DNA of 64,000 nucleotides. It comes from Terebella lapidaria (Eukaryota > Annelida > Polychaeta > Terebellida > Terebellidae). The stretch is from the NCBI GenBank assembly GCA_949152475.1, contig OX424565.1, positions 10,795,953 to 10,859,952 of the forward strand, written 5' to 3'. Under the pieces are notes generated by a model. That model ran no database searches, was not told where the DNA came from, and saw only the letters and a program-made list of their open reading frames with translations. Made by a program: the position numbers and the translations under genes. Each line of letters opens with the position of its first letter. Positions within the stretch are counted from its first letter, which is position 1. Shown piece by piece: positions 40,395-51,600 of the stretch.

Positions 40395-43300
40395 CCTGCG
40401 AATTTCGCGGGAAGCAACTCCCAAAAAGGGCTGGTTTGTTTATATATATTCATACGCACAGTAACACCTCTAATCAACATGAATATTCACATGTACATAG
40501 AAGACTGCCCCTATTACAACTATAAAACCAAAAGATTGACATTTTAAAGTAATACATGTGCATCTGAAGGAGTAACTGGGAGTTTTTAAATAGTACAGTA
40601 TTTTGATCTCCATTTTGACCATATAAGGAAATCGATGCCGGTCCATAACCTAGCATGAGATATTAGTCATGAAATGTTTTTGCCCTGCATTATTGCACAA
40701 CATATGAATATTGGTACCAAAGAAGTTTTCATACGGAAGTCAGTTGGAGGAAAAGTATTATGACATGTGAATATATGCAAATAAAAACTATATAATATTA
40801 CATTTTACCAATATGCGCTGTTTTGCGAGTTTTGCTAGTTTCACAAAATGTAGGGAAATTCCCACTTGAAAACATCATTTCGTGCATGATCAATTGTTTT
40901 CTCATTATTGTGCAGTGCAAAAAAAATAAACTGACTTCCATTACCAACGATGAAAGACCGTGATTCTTTTAAATACGTGTAATCAAAACTTTGCGCCAAT
41001 GGGTGATGGAAATGTTCGATATCAGACATCGTACTTAATGACTAACATTAATTGTGTCTTCTAAACCAGCCTGGGAACATGATACGAATAGTGCATCTCT
41101 GTTGCAAGCATCTGTATGGTAAAGCAGTATATATCACAAAGCGGTTGGTGGCATATGTTTATGCATTTCTTGAATAAATGATAAATATGACGGTATTTCA
41201 TATTGTACATGTCTTCATTCACTATGAACTTACAGAGAATAATATGTAATGTATGTGTCTTTCAACGCACATAAACACGTTAGCGAGGGAAGAATAAAAA
41301 TTAGTTTCTCCAAGTCAGAACTTTCATTGGCACAATCAAATTCAACTCTAATCAAATTGAACTCTTGCTGCACATTTCTGATCCGATGCTGACACCAGTT
41401 CGGTCGTTACCCGCCCATAAAATTTCCACCAGGCCCCATTCAGCACAGCTTTATAAAACTCAATTTGTAATATCAAGTGTACATGTATATTTATTTGCAT
41501 ATATATTCCGCAGATATTCACTGAAGATTACTGGTTCCAATGCTGACACTTTACAATGCTGTTCGATTGTTCCACTAAACATTGTCTTCACCAATAACGA
41601 TTTCTGGTTTTTTGTCCAATTTAAAAAAAAAATCGATATAATTATGGGAGACCATGCACGTGCCAAAATCAGATATTCCCAGATGAATAAAAAACAAAAA
41701 AATGATTGGCAATAAATGGTGATGACGCCTCAGCATAGAATGGTGGATAATGTGTGGTCGTGAACCTCTGTGGCAACCAAAATGTCTTCATTATAAACTA
41801 TCATGAAGACATTTCAGACTTTCATTTGGGTTTTGCATGTAGGTTTCATTGGTGAGCTTGAATTTGTCCTTTGATGAACCTCAACGGTCAAATCAACTAG
41901 TTTCGTTGAACAATGAAGATTCTTGGTCTTTGACCGGTTATTGAACTCTGTTCAGTAACTTTCTGTCCTAATTCATGCAGATGACTTTCCATATGTACCT
42001 CTATGATGTGTGGTAATTTTGTTGCCCTTGAATTGCCATGCAAATGGCGGACATTTTCTGTCTGATTGGCAAAAACAGGTTTTGTCTGAAATCAAGTCAC
42101 AATTTGTAGGATAATTTTATCCGTTGTACAGGTGTATTAAGGTAGTCCGCTCCAAACAGTGAGGGAAGGGAGTCGAAGGGTTTCTTAAAATAAATACCTG
42201 TATCAACATAATCTAGAGCTTCAAAATGATATATTTTATAGAGTAACTGTTCAGCATCCTAAAACTGAAAAAAAAATAGGGGGTCACCGTATCCGTTCGC
42301 CTGGAAAACACGATGCAAGATGTGAATATGGACAAAAAAATGTGCAAAAATGCCAGAATTTATGTCATTTTAGGTAAATACATGTGATTTTGATCCAATA
42401 TGTAGAAGAAACGAGCACGGTGACCCCCGATTTTCTTTTCAGTATTAGGATGCTGATCATTTACTCTATAAAATAATTTCATTTTGAAGAGATAATATTC
42501 AAGAAATAAATTTTGACTCCGTTACCTCACTGTTTGTAGCGGACTACGTTAAATAAACTTTAAGAATATTTCTAAAAGAATTTAATGAAGGGCACATTCA
42601 AATAGGACATGTATTAAAGTATCAGTCACTTTTGAAGTTCACCCATAATGACCTGGGAAAACATCTTGGTGGAACAAACACTTTTCATTTCTCCGGTGAC
42701 TTTTCTCATCCCTCGGACTAATTGTGTCCCGAGAGAGCTCAATAACATGGAGATTTTGTCCTTGTTATATGTAAATGTCATCGTGCATTTGAAACCGTCT
42801 CGGTCTATGCATTTACAGTACATGCAATTACCGTATATCCATATCAAGGCTAGAGTAGTAGAAAGTAGTTTGATACATTTAAAAGTAAGCATACACTCTC
42901 TACCAAGTACACGTGTTATATAGATTTCACATTGCAACTTTAATATTCGAGATACATCTTGTAAGTATTAACCTATTACCTGCAATACGACCAGATTTAC
43001 ATGGCGACAATAGCAAACCTAAAATGTATACACTTTGTGACTGAACATTCTATTAGGATTGCCATTTCTGTTCACAATTAAAAACCAGCGATTTATGATC
43101 ATATCGATCGTAATTATGCTCAAAATTTCTTCATTCCAATCCAAATTAATTTTTATCATGAGTGATCTTTGATGTCGTTCAAATCCTTACTGCTGGTCAA
43201 GTGGAAAGCTGTTCAAATGCGCACTGCTCAGATCAAACTCGCAAATGTTAGGAAGGTTAACACCAATGCCACATGGGTGCCAATTTTTTTCGGTTGTATT

Positions 43301-44090
43301 TGTGTTCGTATTCAAATGGTGGGTCAACACATTGACATTTGTGTCGACGAGCGTTTTTAAGGATTCATCCATCAACAAACGTCACAAAAGTGTTTACTTG
43401 CCACTTAATATACAACGGAAACGCAGTACATTGATTTGAAACCAACAAATGCAGATGATTTCGAAAAAATATATGTCTGTAAATATATTTATATCATACC
43501 CAGACGGTGAATAGAGATACATGTAAAAAGGCGATATAATTCCTGAACACCTTAATTTCAGTAACTCGCTCCTGGAATAGCTATGCTATATTAAGATCGT
43601 AATCTATTTTCCGCAATCTCATTCGGACGTGTGATTTTCTGGTATATACATCTGCATCATGTACAGTTCAGAAGCTAAGTAATTTTTTATTCAATCAACG
43701 AATGGGTGTTTCGTTACTGTCGTTGCCTCTATACATATCTTCTTATCATGATTCATGCACCCACTGAACATGCAATCACCAAAACTTTAACTGATTGCGT
43801 TTAGTTTTGTAGATGACGTTTCAGCACTAGTGTGCATAAATGAACATGAGTCTACAAGTATATCAAATTTAGGGTTCATTTCATCAGTAATTACCAGGTT
43901 GTAATTTTAGATCACAACAGTGTAAATATGATTATTAATACTAAATACTACATCTACACCATCATATTAAAATAAACAAGACAATCACAGGCGATGGAAA
44001 ATCAGTTTGAAACAAAACACCTATATCTATATTTTGTGTGTTTTGTGTGTTTCTCTGTGAGGGAACTTTATTCTACCTAGTTATGGATCA
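40395..44090 (+). repeat. Segmental duplication, copy paired with 58.1-61.0 kb
   Basis: Long collinear match to 58088-61030 in the same orientation, with high identity by eye over 41200-44085. Differences include about 0.4 kb at 40520-40880 missing from the other copy, and the 408-bp TTAA element at 42141 present only here. Part of it (about 41800-42125) is itself an old family A-like fragment (TTTTGTTGCCCTTGAATTGC). No coding potential. It stops sharply at 44090, where a Harbinger-like end begins. Confidence 0.8.
42141..42548. mobile_element. 408-bp TTAA-target palindromic MITE
   Basis: Nearly the whole element is an inverted repeat (about 180-bp arms) starting GGTAGTCCGCTCCAAACAGT and ending ACTGTTTGTAGCGGACTACG, with GGGGGTCACCGT near the centre of each arm. 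TTAA at 42137-42140 and 42549-42552 is the target duplication. The paralogous site near 59475 (GTATTAAATAAAC) is empty and has a single TTAA. This fits a non-autonomous piggyBac or Kolobok element. Confidence 0.9.
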
Positions 44091-45170
44091 GGGCCCGAAT
44101 TTATGAAACTACTTAAGCTTTACACTTAAGTTTACACTTAAGTGACGATTTTTCTCTTAGCCAAGTATTTCACTTAAACGCAATTTATCAAAGTACTTAA
44201 GTATATTCTCAGCTGAGGAAAAAACTTAAGTATTTGTGTCATGTGGTTTTATACCAGCCAATGAGAAAGCACGACACTTCTTGTTTTGTTTACTTTTCTT
44301 GCACGTGCCATGCACAACAAACCGGTACAAAATGTCGACAGAAGCAGACGTAGTATTAGAAAGTGTTGGGGAAGAAGGGAAGCGCAGGCCCAACTGGACC
44401 TCTGCCGAGGTCCAGCTTCTGACCGAGAGTGTGACCAAGAGGATCTCCGTCATTCGGGGGAAACTTGGGCCCACTCTGACGAAAATCAACAAACAAAAAT
44501 GTTGGCAGGACATTGCCGACGACGTGAATGCCGTCGGGGGGAACGCCCGAAGTCGTTTAGAGGTCGAACAAAAATGGCAGAACCTACAGAGTTGTGCCCC
44601 TAAGAAGGTTTCAATCTTCAAAAAACAAGTGAAAATAACAGGTGAATCTAGATCAACACCCTATGTTTTTGTTTTGAAATAAGCGCGTGCGGTGTTTTCG
44701 CGTCACGCGATGTTTTCGTGCCCATGCTAACAAAACGTATACAGTTGTCATAACAACAGTGTACACATGTACCGTACTTTCACATATTAAGGTGCGTAAT
44801 GCGCCTCCGCAGTGTATACTCATACAATACAGTATGCCTATTTTCAATTCCCATTCATTTCACTGCCAGATTTGATGTTTACCCATCAGCCCATATCCAT
44901 TGTTTTTAATTTTAAATTGCCTAGACTAGGAGCATGGTAACATTCAGCACATTATTAGCAAGACCGATGAAACCGAAACATTGATTGAGTACAGTGAGTG
45001 ATCATGGATAACGGTAATTAATTGCTTTTGCTATTTGTAATTAATAGTTTCTCCAACGTACAATGGCGGTTCAGGCTATACGGGGGTTTTCCGAAAATAG
45101 GCCCTGCCGCCTATGTATAATCATTATGTTAACCTATTACAGAAAACATCGGGATAAGTCGATACACAAA
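44091..45170 (+). mobile_element. Left part of a Harbinger-like DNA transposon (right end not found)
   Basis: At 44091 the duplicated segment is abruptly replaced by GGGCCCGAATTTATGAAACT and a run of ACTTAAG-rich sequence, then a Myb/SANT-like exon. Harbinger elements commonly start with G-rich ends and carry a Myb-like second gene. No matching inverse end or DDE transposase is in the window, and the LTR element starts at 45175. A GGGGGTTTTCCG word near 45081 recalls the element at 22327. Confidence 0.45.
44332..44641 (+). CDS. Myb/SANT-like DNA-binding exon (Harbinger-type)
   Basis: The frame from ATG 44332 (MSTEADVVLESVG) runs about 103 codons to a good splice donor ACAG|GTGAAT at 44641. 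It has a three-tryptophan SANT-like pattern: RRPNWTSAEVQLLTE, KCWQDIADDVNAVGG and EVEQKWQNLQS. Such Myb/SANT domains are typical of the accessory protein of PIF/Harbinger transposons and of related host genes (NAIF1-like), where they bind the transposon ends. The downstream exon was not found. If the donor is not used, the frame stays open to 44682. A longer upstream ATG (44236) is possible but falls in the presumed terminal region. Confidence 0.55.
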
Positions 45171-45174
45171 TCAG

Positions 45175-46010
45175 TGTAACAAAACCATGCAACTGCCGCG
45201 CTGAAACGTTCGTTAGGAACGGTCACGTGATCTACAAAGTCCACTTGCGAAGACACCGTTCGCGGAAGAACCGTTCGCGGAAGCACGATTGCGGAAGCAT
45301 CGTCAGCGGAAGCATCAGTCGCGGAAGCACCGTTCGCGGAAGAGGAGCCTTCGCGGAAGAACCGTTCGCGGACGCAGTCTTCACCACGTGGAGAAGAGTG
45401 CGGAAGATACGTTCGCGGACGAAGATGCGCGCGCAGCCACCCTGGCTATATAAGGGAGAGCGGACGGCCGCTCTGAGAGCACTGCAACAGCGACATCGAC
45501 CGTGGGGAGATCGTCACCGCCACAGCCAAGGGACTCGACGAACTCCGTGCGGACGACTCCTTCTTCAGGGCCTTAGAGTCAACCGGGATTAGACCGACTA
45601 CCTGGAGAAACCATTCGACTAAACGGGACGGGAAACTTCAACGGGAAGGGACAGAGAGACGCCGCCGGCTAAGAACTCTTTTTAGTTGTGCCCTCGTGCA
45701 CTATTTATTTTTGAAATGTGATCATACAGTGCTCCATGTCTGAACTTCATATTTGTACGTCACGTGGGTGACCAGCCATACAATTGTAAGTTGATTTGAT
45801 GTATATAAATCTTCAATTTATTTACATCTGAGTTGCTTCTTGCCTAAGTGAAGCCGGTGAGCTACGGAGTGATGATACACCAGCGTTGGGGGACACCAAT
45901 TTAGTGACGGCTCTCGAATCACAACGAGCGGGAGTTACATAAAGTCTATACGATCAGAGAAACCAGGTTTTTTGGGCCACACCGAAAACAAGTCATTACC
46001 AAACGTCACA
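45175..46010 (+). repeat. 5' LTR (836 bp)
   Basis: The LTR starts TGTAACAAAACC and ends AAACGTCACA. It contains about ten GTTCGCGGAAG-like motifs (45250-45424), several CACGTG E-box words, and a TATATAA box at 45447. A 121-codon open frame over the motif array is a by-product of the repeats. Confidence 0.92.
45447..45453 (+). promoter_or_regulatory. TATA box of the LTR promoter
   Basis: TATATAAGG sits about 25 bp after the last GTTCGCGGACG motif. The same box is in the 3' LTR at 55395. Transcription would start near 45475-45485. Confidence 0.7.
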
Positions 46011-46013
46011 ACT

Positions 46014-46025
46014 TGGTGCCGTGAC
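46014..46025 (+). promoter_or_regulatory. Primer-binding site, tRNA-His-like
   Basis: TGGTGCCGTGAC lies 3 bases after the 5' LTR and matches the inverse of the usual 3' end of animal tRNA-His (GTCACGGCACCA). The match weakens after 12 bases. Confidence 0.7.
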
Positions 46026-46073
46026 CAGGATCCCCGAGGGTCTACTGCCAGGGAACGAACCTCAGCATCACTC

Positions 46074-48632
46074 ATGTCCGGCGAAAACGACGAAACTGCC
46101 CCAGGGAAGACAGGAGGTGAAGAGGAAGACTCTTCGCGGACGGCCTCACTTGCGGACGAGGAAGACAGCGGTTCGCGGAAGCCGACCTTTGCGGAAGAGG
46201 GAGACGACCGTTCGCGGAAGACGTTCGCGGAAGACGACCGTTCGCGGAAGACGTTCGCGGACGACAACCGTTCGCGGAAGACGACCTTGGCGGAAGAGGC
46301 CGACGACCGTTCGCGGAAGACAACGTTCGCGGAAGACGACCGTTCGCGGAAGAGCAGCTTCACAGCCAGGGGTAGACGGGACGTTTCGACGAGTGAGGAG
46401 CAACCAGGGAGGTCGAGACCTTCCATGGGCCAGTCGACGAGTCAACAGAGACCCCGGAGCCAGACACCCGACAACCGTTTTCTTTTCAGACACGACTCTG
46501 GGTGGCAGCACGATCGAGACAGGGAGAGGTCAACCTACCTTGAGAGCGTTAGGAGGGGCCCCGAGTTCCGACGAGTGCTGGGACCGGAGTACGTCAATCT
46601 GGACGGGGAGGACGGCGAAATCTGGGCGAGGAGGGATCGGCTACAGCTACCGGAGCAGAGTCCAAGTGTGGCACCTCCAGAGAATGCAGCATTGAGACGG
46701 CTTTGGGACCAGTCCCAGCAGCAGTCTGGTGCAACAGAGCAGCAGTCTGGTGCAACAGGGCAGCGGTCGGGTGTGACGAGTCGACAAACGGGAGTGACTG
46801 GAGGACGGGTTACTTGGGCTCCGACCCAAGAGAGCAGCTCGAGAGGGAGAGGACTTTTCGCGGAAGAGAACATTCGCGGACGAGAGGCATTCTTCGGCGA
46901 CAGGGACGCTTGCAGCCGGGGATCCTTCGTGGATGAACGGGCTCGTGGGCGAGGGGGAGTCTTTGGTGACGAGGACGCTTGTGACCGGGGAGGGCCCTTC
47001 GCGGACGACCACGTTCGCGGACGAGGACGACTCGCGGAAGAGAGTGTTCGCGGAAGAGAGGAGTCTTCACCCAGACGGCGGCTCGACGAAAGGAGTGATC
47101 CAGGCGACCAATCTTCCTTTCCAGTTTTTCAGAATAGACGGGGAAGACCATTCGCGGATGAGCCGGTTCGCGGAAGACTCGCGGAGGATGGCGTTCGCGG
47201 ACGTGCATCTTTTGTGGAGGGACGTCTCCGAGACATCTTGGCGGACGAGCCCGTTCGCGGAAGACTCGCGGAAGACGGCGTTCGCGGAAGAGGCCTGTTC
47301 GCGGAAGAACTTCTTCGGGAGCTGTTGGCGGAAGAGTCCGTTCGCGGAAGGTTCGCGGAAGACAGTGTTCGCGGAGGGTTCGCGGAAGACAGCGTTCGCG
47401 GAAGAGGGAGGTCTTCACCCAGTCGACAACCGAGACAGCCAGCCTCCTGGAGAAATCCAGCTTCTATTTCAGTCACCCAGGGAGGCCGGAGACAGCACCC
47501 TTTCTCATCATCGGGCGATGAGGGGCCTTCATCTGATGGAGGGACCGACAGCAGCCATGGTTACCCAGGACGGGGGAGGAGACCACCGAGGCGGGGACCG
47601 CCGCTGCACCGACGAAGCCCTAGGCCGAGACGGAGGCAGGAGGACTCGTCGTCCGAGGACAGCACAGCCTGGAATCAGAACGGCAGAAGGAACCGGAAGA
47701 TGCTGACCCCTGACAAGTTCGATGGGACTTCCATAGAGTGGCCGGTGTACCGGGCCCACTTTGACGTCATCGCAGAGGTCAACGGATGGAGCAAGCGGGA
47801 ACAGGGCGTCTACTTAGCCGGGAGCTTGACAGGAGAGGCGCGACGAATGCTGACCAGCCTGAGTCCTGCAGACCGGAGGGACATCGACGTTCTGACCGAC
47901 AAGCTGACCCTACGATTCGACCCTGACTGTCAGGAGGAGTCCTACAAGGCGACCTTGGGACAGAGAACCCGCAGGAAGGCAGAGACACCCCAGCAGTACG
48001 GCTATGAGTTGCAGCGACTGGCCGGCCGTGGTTATCCGGATCTGAACTCCGCAGCTCAGGAGGCTATCGCCTTAGACCACTTCTGGAAGGGCCATCCAGA
48101 TGGGGACATGAAGGTGATGGCGCTCATGAGGAAGATGAAGACCATGGAGGAGGCCATAGCGTTCGTGACCCAGTACGAATGTGTCAAACCCAAGCCTGGG
48201 AAGCCGGTGATGTCCATAGAGTCGGAGGACTCCGAGCCAGCTCTAGGACGGGTCCTACAGCTGTTGAAGAACCAGCAGGGAGGCGAGATTACCACCAGTG
48301 GGCAGCAGAGCAACCAGCCGAACGTAGCGGGTCTACCCAGACTTCCCTACTTCAAGGGGCTCTTTGAGAGCCAAGACAGGAAGCTGGATCGACTAATCGA
48401 GCTGTGTGAGCAGGTGCTATCCATCAAGCCGAGGGCCGCCACTGCTGAGAACAAGGGACCAAGCGCTAGGCCGGGACCAGATGACTGTTGGTACTGTGGG
48501 AAGCCGGGTCATCGGAAGTACCAGTGTCCAGATCGGCCGCCACCTCGGACCAAGGAGGAGCGCTTGAGTCGACTAATCGAGGAGATTGGTGAGCGGAACA
48601 GTTTGACAGACGAGGTGTCGGAAAACCAGTAG
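46074..48632 (+). CDS. gag: Gag of the LTR retrotransposon
   Basis: About 852 residues from the first ATG after the primer site (MSGENDETAPG). The N-terminal half is a low-complexity, Arg/Glu/Ser-rich region encoded by GTTCGCGGAAG-type repeats (RSRKTTFAEDD, VRGRGLFAEE). From about residue 540 a retrotransposon Gag core follows: LTPDKFDGTSIEWPVYRAHF, YLAGSLTGEARRML, LTLRFDP and ETPQQYGYELQRLAGRGYP. At about residue 803 is a zinc knuckle CWYCGKPGHRKYQC (C-X2-C-X4-H-X4-C). Gag would form the particle and bind RNA. The repeat-rich extension makes it longer than usual Ty3/gypsy Gag. An in-frame ATG inside the LTR (45972) exists but is less likely. Confidence 0.88.
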   Translation: MSGENDETAPGKTGGEEEDSSRTASLADEEDSGSRKPTFAEEGDDRSRKTFAEDDRSRKTFADDNRSRKTTLAEEADDRSRKTTFAEDDRSRKSSFTARGRRDVSTSEEQPGRSRPSMGQSTSQQRPRSQTPDNRFLFRHDSGWQHDRDRERSTYLESVRRGPEFRRVLGPEYVNLDGEDGEIWARRDRLQLPEQSPSVAPPENAALRRLWDQSQQQSGATEQQSGATGQRSGVTSRQTGVTGGRVTWAPTQESSSRGRGLFAEENIRGREAFFGDRDACSRGSFVDERARGRGGVFGDEDACDRGGPFADDHVRGRGRLAEESVRGREESSPRRRLDERSDPGDQSSFPVFQNRRGRPFADEPVRGRLAEDGVRGRASFVEGRLRDILADEPVRGRLAEDGVRGRGLFAEELLRELLAEESVRGRFAEDSVRGGFAEDSVRGRGRSSPSRQPRQPASWRNPASISVTQGGRRQHPFSSSGDEGPSSDGGTDSSHGYPGRGRRPPRRGPPLHRRSPRPRRRQEDSSSEDSTAWNQNGRRNRKMLTPDKFDGTSIEWPVYRAHFDVIAEVNGWSKREQGVYLAGSLTGEARRMLTSLSPADRRDIDVLTDKLTLRFDPDCQEESYKATLGQRTRRKAETPQQYGYELQRLAGRGYPDLNSAAQEAIALDHFWKGHPDGDMKVMALMRKMKTMEEAIAFVTQYECVKPKPGKPVMSIESEDSEPALGRVLQLLKNQQGGEITTSGQQSNQPNVAGLPRLPYFKGLFESQDRKLDRLIELCEQVLSIKPRAATAENKGPSARPGPDDCWYCGKPGHRKYQCPDRPPPRTKEERLSRLIEEIGERNSLTDEVSENQ

Positions 48633-48655
48633 GGCTCATACCAGCCCCCAACCGT

Positions 48656-51600
48656 ATGGGCCATTGGCAGGTGTGTGCACGGCTTCACAGGCGAGAAGCT
48701 CGACGAAGACGTGAAGAACACATTGCCAGGGGGGAATTTTTAGTTTCACAGATTTTTAATAGGTTTTTCCGGTGTGCATCCGAAGTAACTGGATGGGCAC
48801 AGGAGGAGCTCGAGGATCGAATTCTCGACTATTTGGAGGGCAAGCCTGTCAACACAGACGGGAGTGCCAATGTACAGCAGACCGATGGAGCCGTGGAGCG
48901 TCTAATGACCCGCGGAGACGTCGACGAAATGCAGACCGATGGAGCCGTGGAGCGTCTGGGGACCCACGGAGACATCAACGAGGTTTCTGCTAGCAGCAAG
49001 GAGAACCAACAGGTTACAACCTTGAGGCTGGAGGCTGCGAAACAGCAGGGACCCCCCTATGCAACTGAACCACAAGCGGCCGTGAAAGAGGAGACGGAGG
49101 GCCGGTGGAGCGGAATGACCAAGGGGCCAGCGCAGCAGCTATTGCTGGTGGACGACTCATTACTTATCCGGAGCGGCGGTTCCGAGGGGAGTGATTCCCT
49201 TAAGACTGACAGAGAGGACCAGGGTGGTGCATCACTGTGGGTGGACGACTCAGTACTTATCCAGGGCGGCGTCCCTGAGGAGAGTGGCAGCTCTCTTAAG
49301 ATTGACAGAAATGGCCAGGTGGTGTCGCTGTCAGCCGGTGCCCGAGGCACATTGGCGTGGTATGCGGCGTGCCACGTTATGGGGAAGGCGACTCGTATGT
49401 TGGTGGACACGGGTGCCTCTTCCACCGTTCTGGACGAGTGTCTCTTCGACCAAATGGATGACGAACATAAAGCAATGATAAGGCAGACGAGAATAAGGTT
49501 ACGGGCAGCAACCGGAGACTACTTACAGGTTCAAGGAGAAATGACAGTTCAACTTCTACTGGGCACACGACTCGTGTCGGCAGATGTACTGGTAGCCAAA
49601 CTAGGGATCCCGGGAGTGTTGGGGCTTGATGTACTTCAACAGATTGGGGGACAGCTGGATCTGCGTAAGGGCGAGTGGCAGGTGGGCGACACTACCGTAG
49701 TGATGAGCTCGGGCCACGAGGACGCCGTCTACACACTGGTGACGGAGGAGACGGTCGTCTTGCCACCCTTTTCAGAGATGATGGTGGACCTCAAGCTGAC
49801 AGGAAGTGAGGGAGGAGTTCCGAAGGCCGGCCTCGTGCAGTCCGCAAGAGAGCCGTTGGAGGACGACCCCCTCGTAGTGGGACGAGCCCTGGTACGACCC
49901 CGAGGACGCCTGGTACCGGTGGTACTTCTGAACGCCGGCGCTGGAGCTTGCACTGTGCTGATGGGGACCATCCTAGCCGAGCTTCACGGAATAGAGGCCG
50001 TGATCGACCTGGGATTTCGTCCCGATGGAGGGAAAACAACCCAGAATGAACCTAAAAGGGAACAGTGGTACCGGGAGGAGAGCGGGAGGGAGCATGAGCC
50101 CCTTACACCAAACTCCACCAAGTGGCGGAACCGGACGCCTGAGCAGCCCGAAACCAGAGTGCACGCCATGCACGCAGAATCGTCGACGAAGACACCAGAG
50201 TGCCCGGAGCATTTAGAACCGCTCCTGGAGGGAATGCATCCGAACTTGACGGAAAAGGAGGTGGAGGTCGTCAGCGATCTCCTTCGACGCCACCAGCAGG
50301 TCTTTATGGGACCAGATGGGAGGTTGGGCCGGACGTCCCTGGCGAAACACGTCATCGACACGGGAGATCACCCCCCGATCAAGCAGCCTCTGAGGAGAGC
50401 CCCGTACTACCAACAAGAGCTGATCGAGGACGAGGTCGACAAGATGTTGAAAGCTGACGTTGTGGAGCCAAGTGACAGTCCATGGTCGTCTCCCATCGTG
50501 CTAGTGAAAAAGAAGGATGGTGCACTGAGATTTTGCGTCGACTACCGCCGTCTAAATGATGTCACCCGGAAGGATGCGTACCCCCTGCCTCGAGTCGACG
50601 AGAGTTTTGATACCTTGTCAGGAGGACGATATTTTTCGACGCTAGACTTGGCTAGTGGTTACTGGCAGGTCGAGATGGACGACAGGGACAAGGAGAAGAC
50701 GGCGTTCACTACCCGTAGTGGACTCTATCAATTTAAAGTGATGCCGTTTGGATTGGCGACGGCCCCGGCTACTTTTGAACGTCTAATGGAGCTGGCACTG
50801 AGGGGACTCCAATGGAAGCGTTGTCTAATTTATTTGGACGATGTCGTCTGTCTTGGAAAGACTTTCCAAGAAGCCGTGGACAACCTCGAGGACGTGTTCC
50901 GGAGACTGCAGGCTGCCGGGCTGAAGCTGAAACCCGCCAAGTGTGAGCTGTTTCGACAACAGGTCAACTTCCTGGGCCATGTCGTGTCCGACCGAGGCAT
51001 CCAGTGCGACCCTGCCAAGGTCGAAGCTGTAACAAAAATGGTTCCTCCGACCACCTTGACAGAACTAAGGAGCTTCCTTGGGTTCGTGGGGTACTACCGC
51101 AGATTCATCCCTGACTTTGCCACCCGAGCGGGACCCCTCAACCACCTGTTAAAGAAGGAAGTCAACTACCATTGGAGCGAGGCTCATCAGCAGGCGTTCG
51201 AGGCGCTGCGTCAACCCCTGACCGAGCATCCCCTGCTGGTGTACCCTGACATGGACCAAGAATTTATTTTAGATACTGATGCTAGCGGCTACGGAGTGGG
51301 AGGCGTCTTATCCCAAGTGCAGGACGGACGAGAGCGGGTGATCGCCTATGCTTCCAGAACCCTGAGGGACACCCAGCGGAATTACTGCACCACCAAGCGG
51401 GAGCTCCTGGCCGTCGTCAGTATGATACACCATTTCAGACATTTCTTGTGGGGGAGAGCGTTCTTACTACGAACCGACCACGCCTCTCTCAAGTGGCTAC
51501 TGAACTTTCGGGATGCGGAAGGAATGATCGCTAGATGGGCAGCTCGCATCGCCAGCTACGCCTTCAGGTGTGAGGTCCGACCGGGAGTACAACACGGGAA

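Noticed and set aside
42626-42937. Open frames of 91-103 codons in the duplicated segment, also seen at 59594
   Set aside because: Shared only because of the segmental duplication; differences between copies do not respect codons, and no protein-like pattern is seen.
45227-45592. 121-codon open frame in the LTR, repeated in the 3' LTR
   Set aside because: It reads across the motif array, TATA box and presumed start site; identical because the LTRs are identical. No family resemblance.
46072-47476. Overlapping open frames on both strands over the gag N-terminal region
   Set aside because: They are by-products of the GTTCGCGGAAG repeats, which lack stops in most frames; only the gag frame continues into the Gag core and zinc knuckle.
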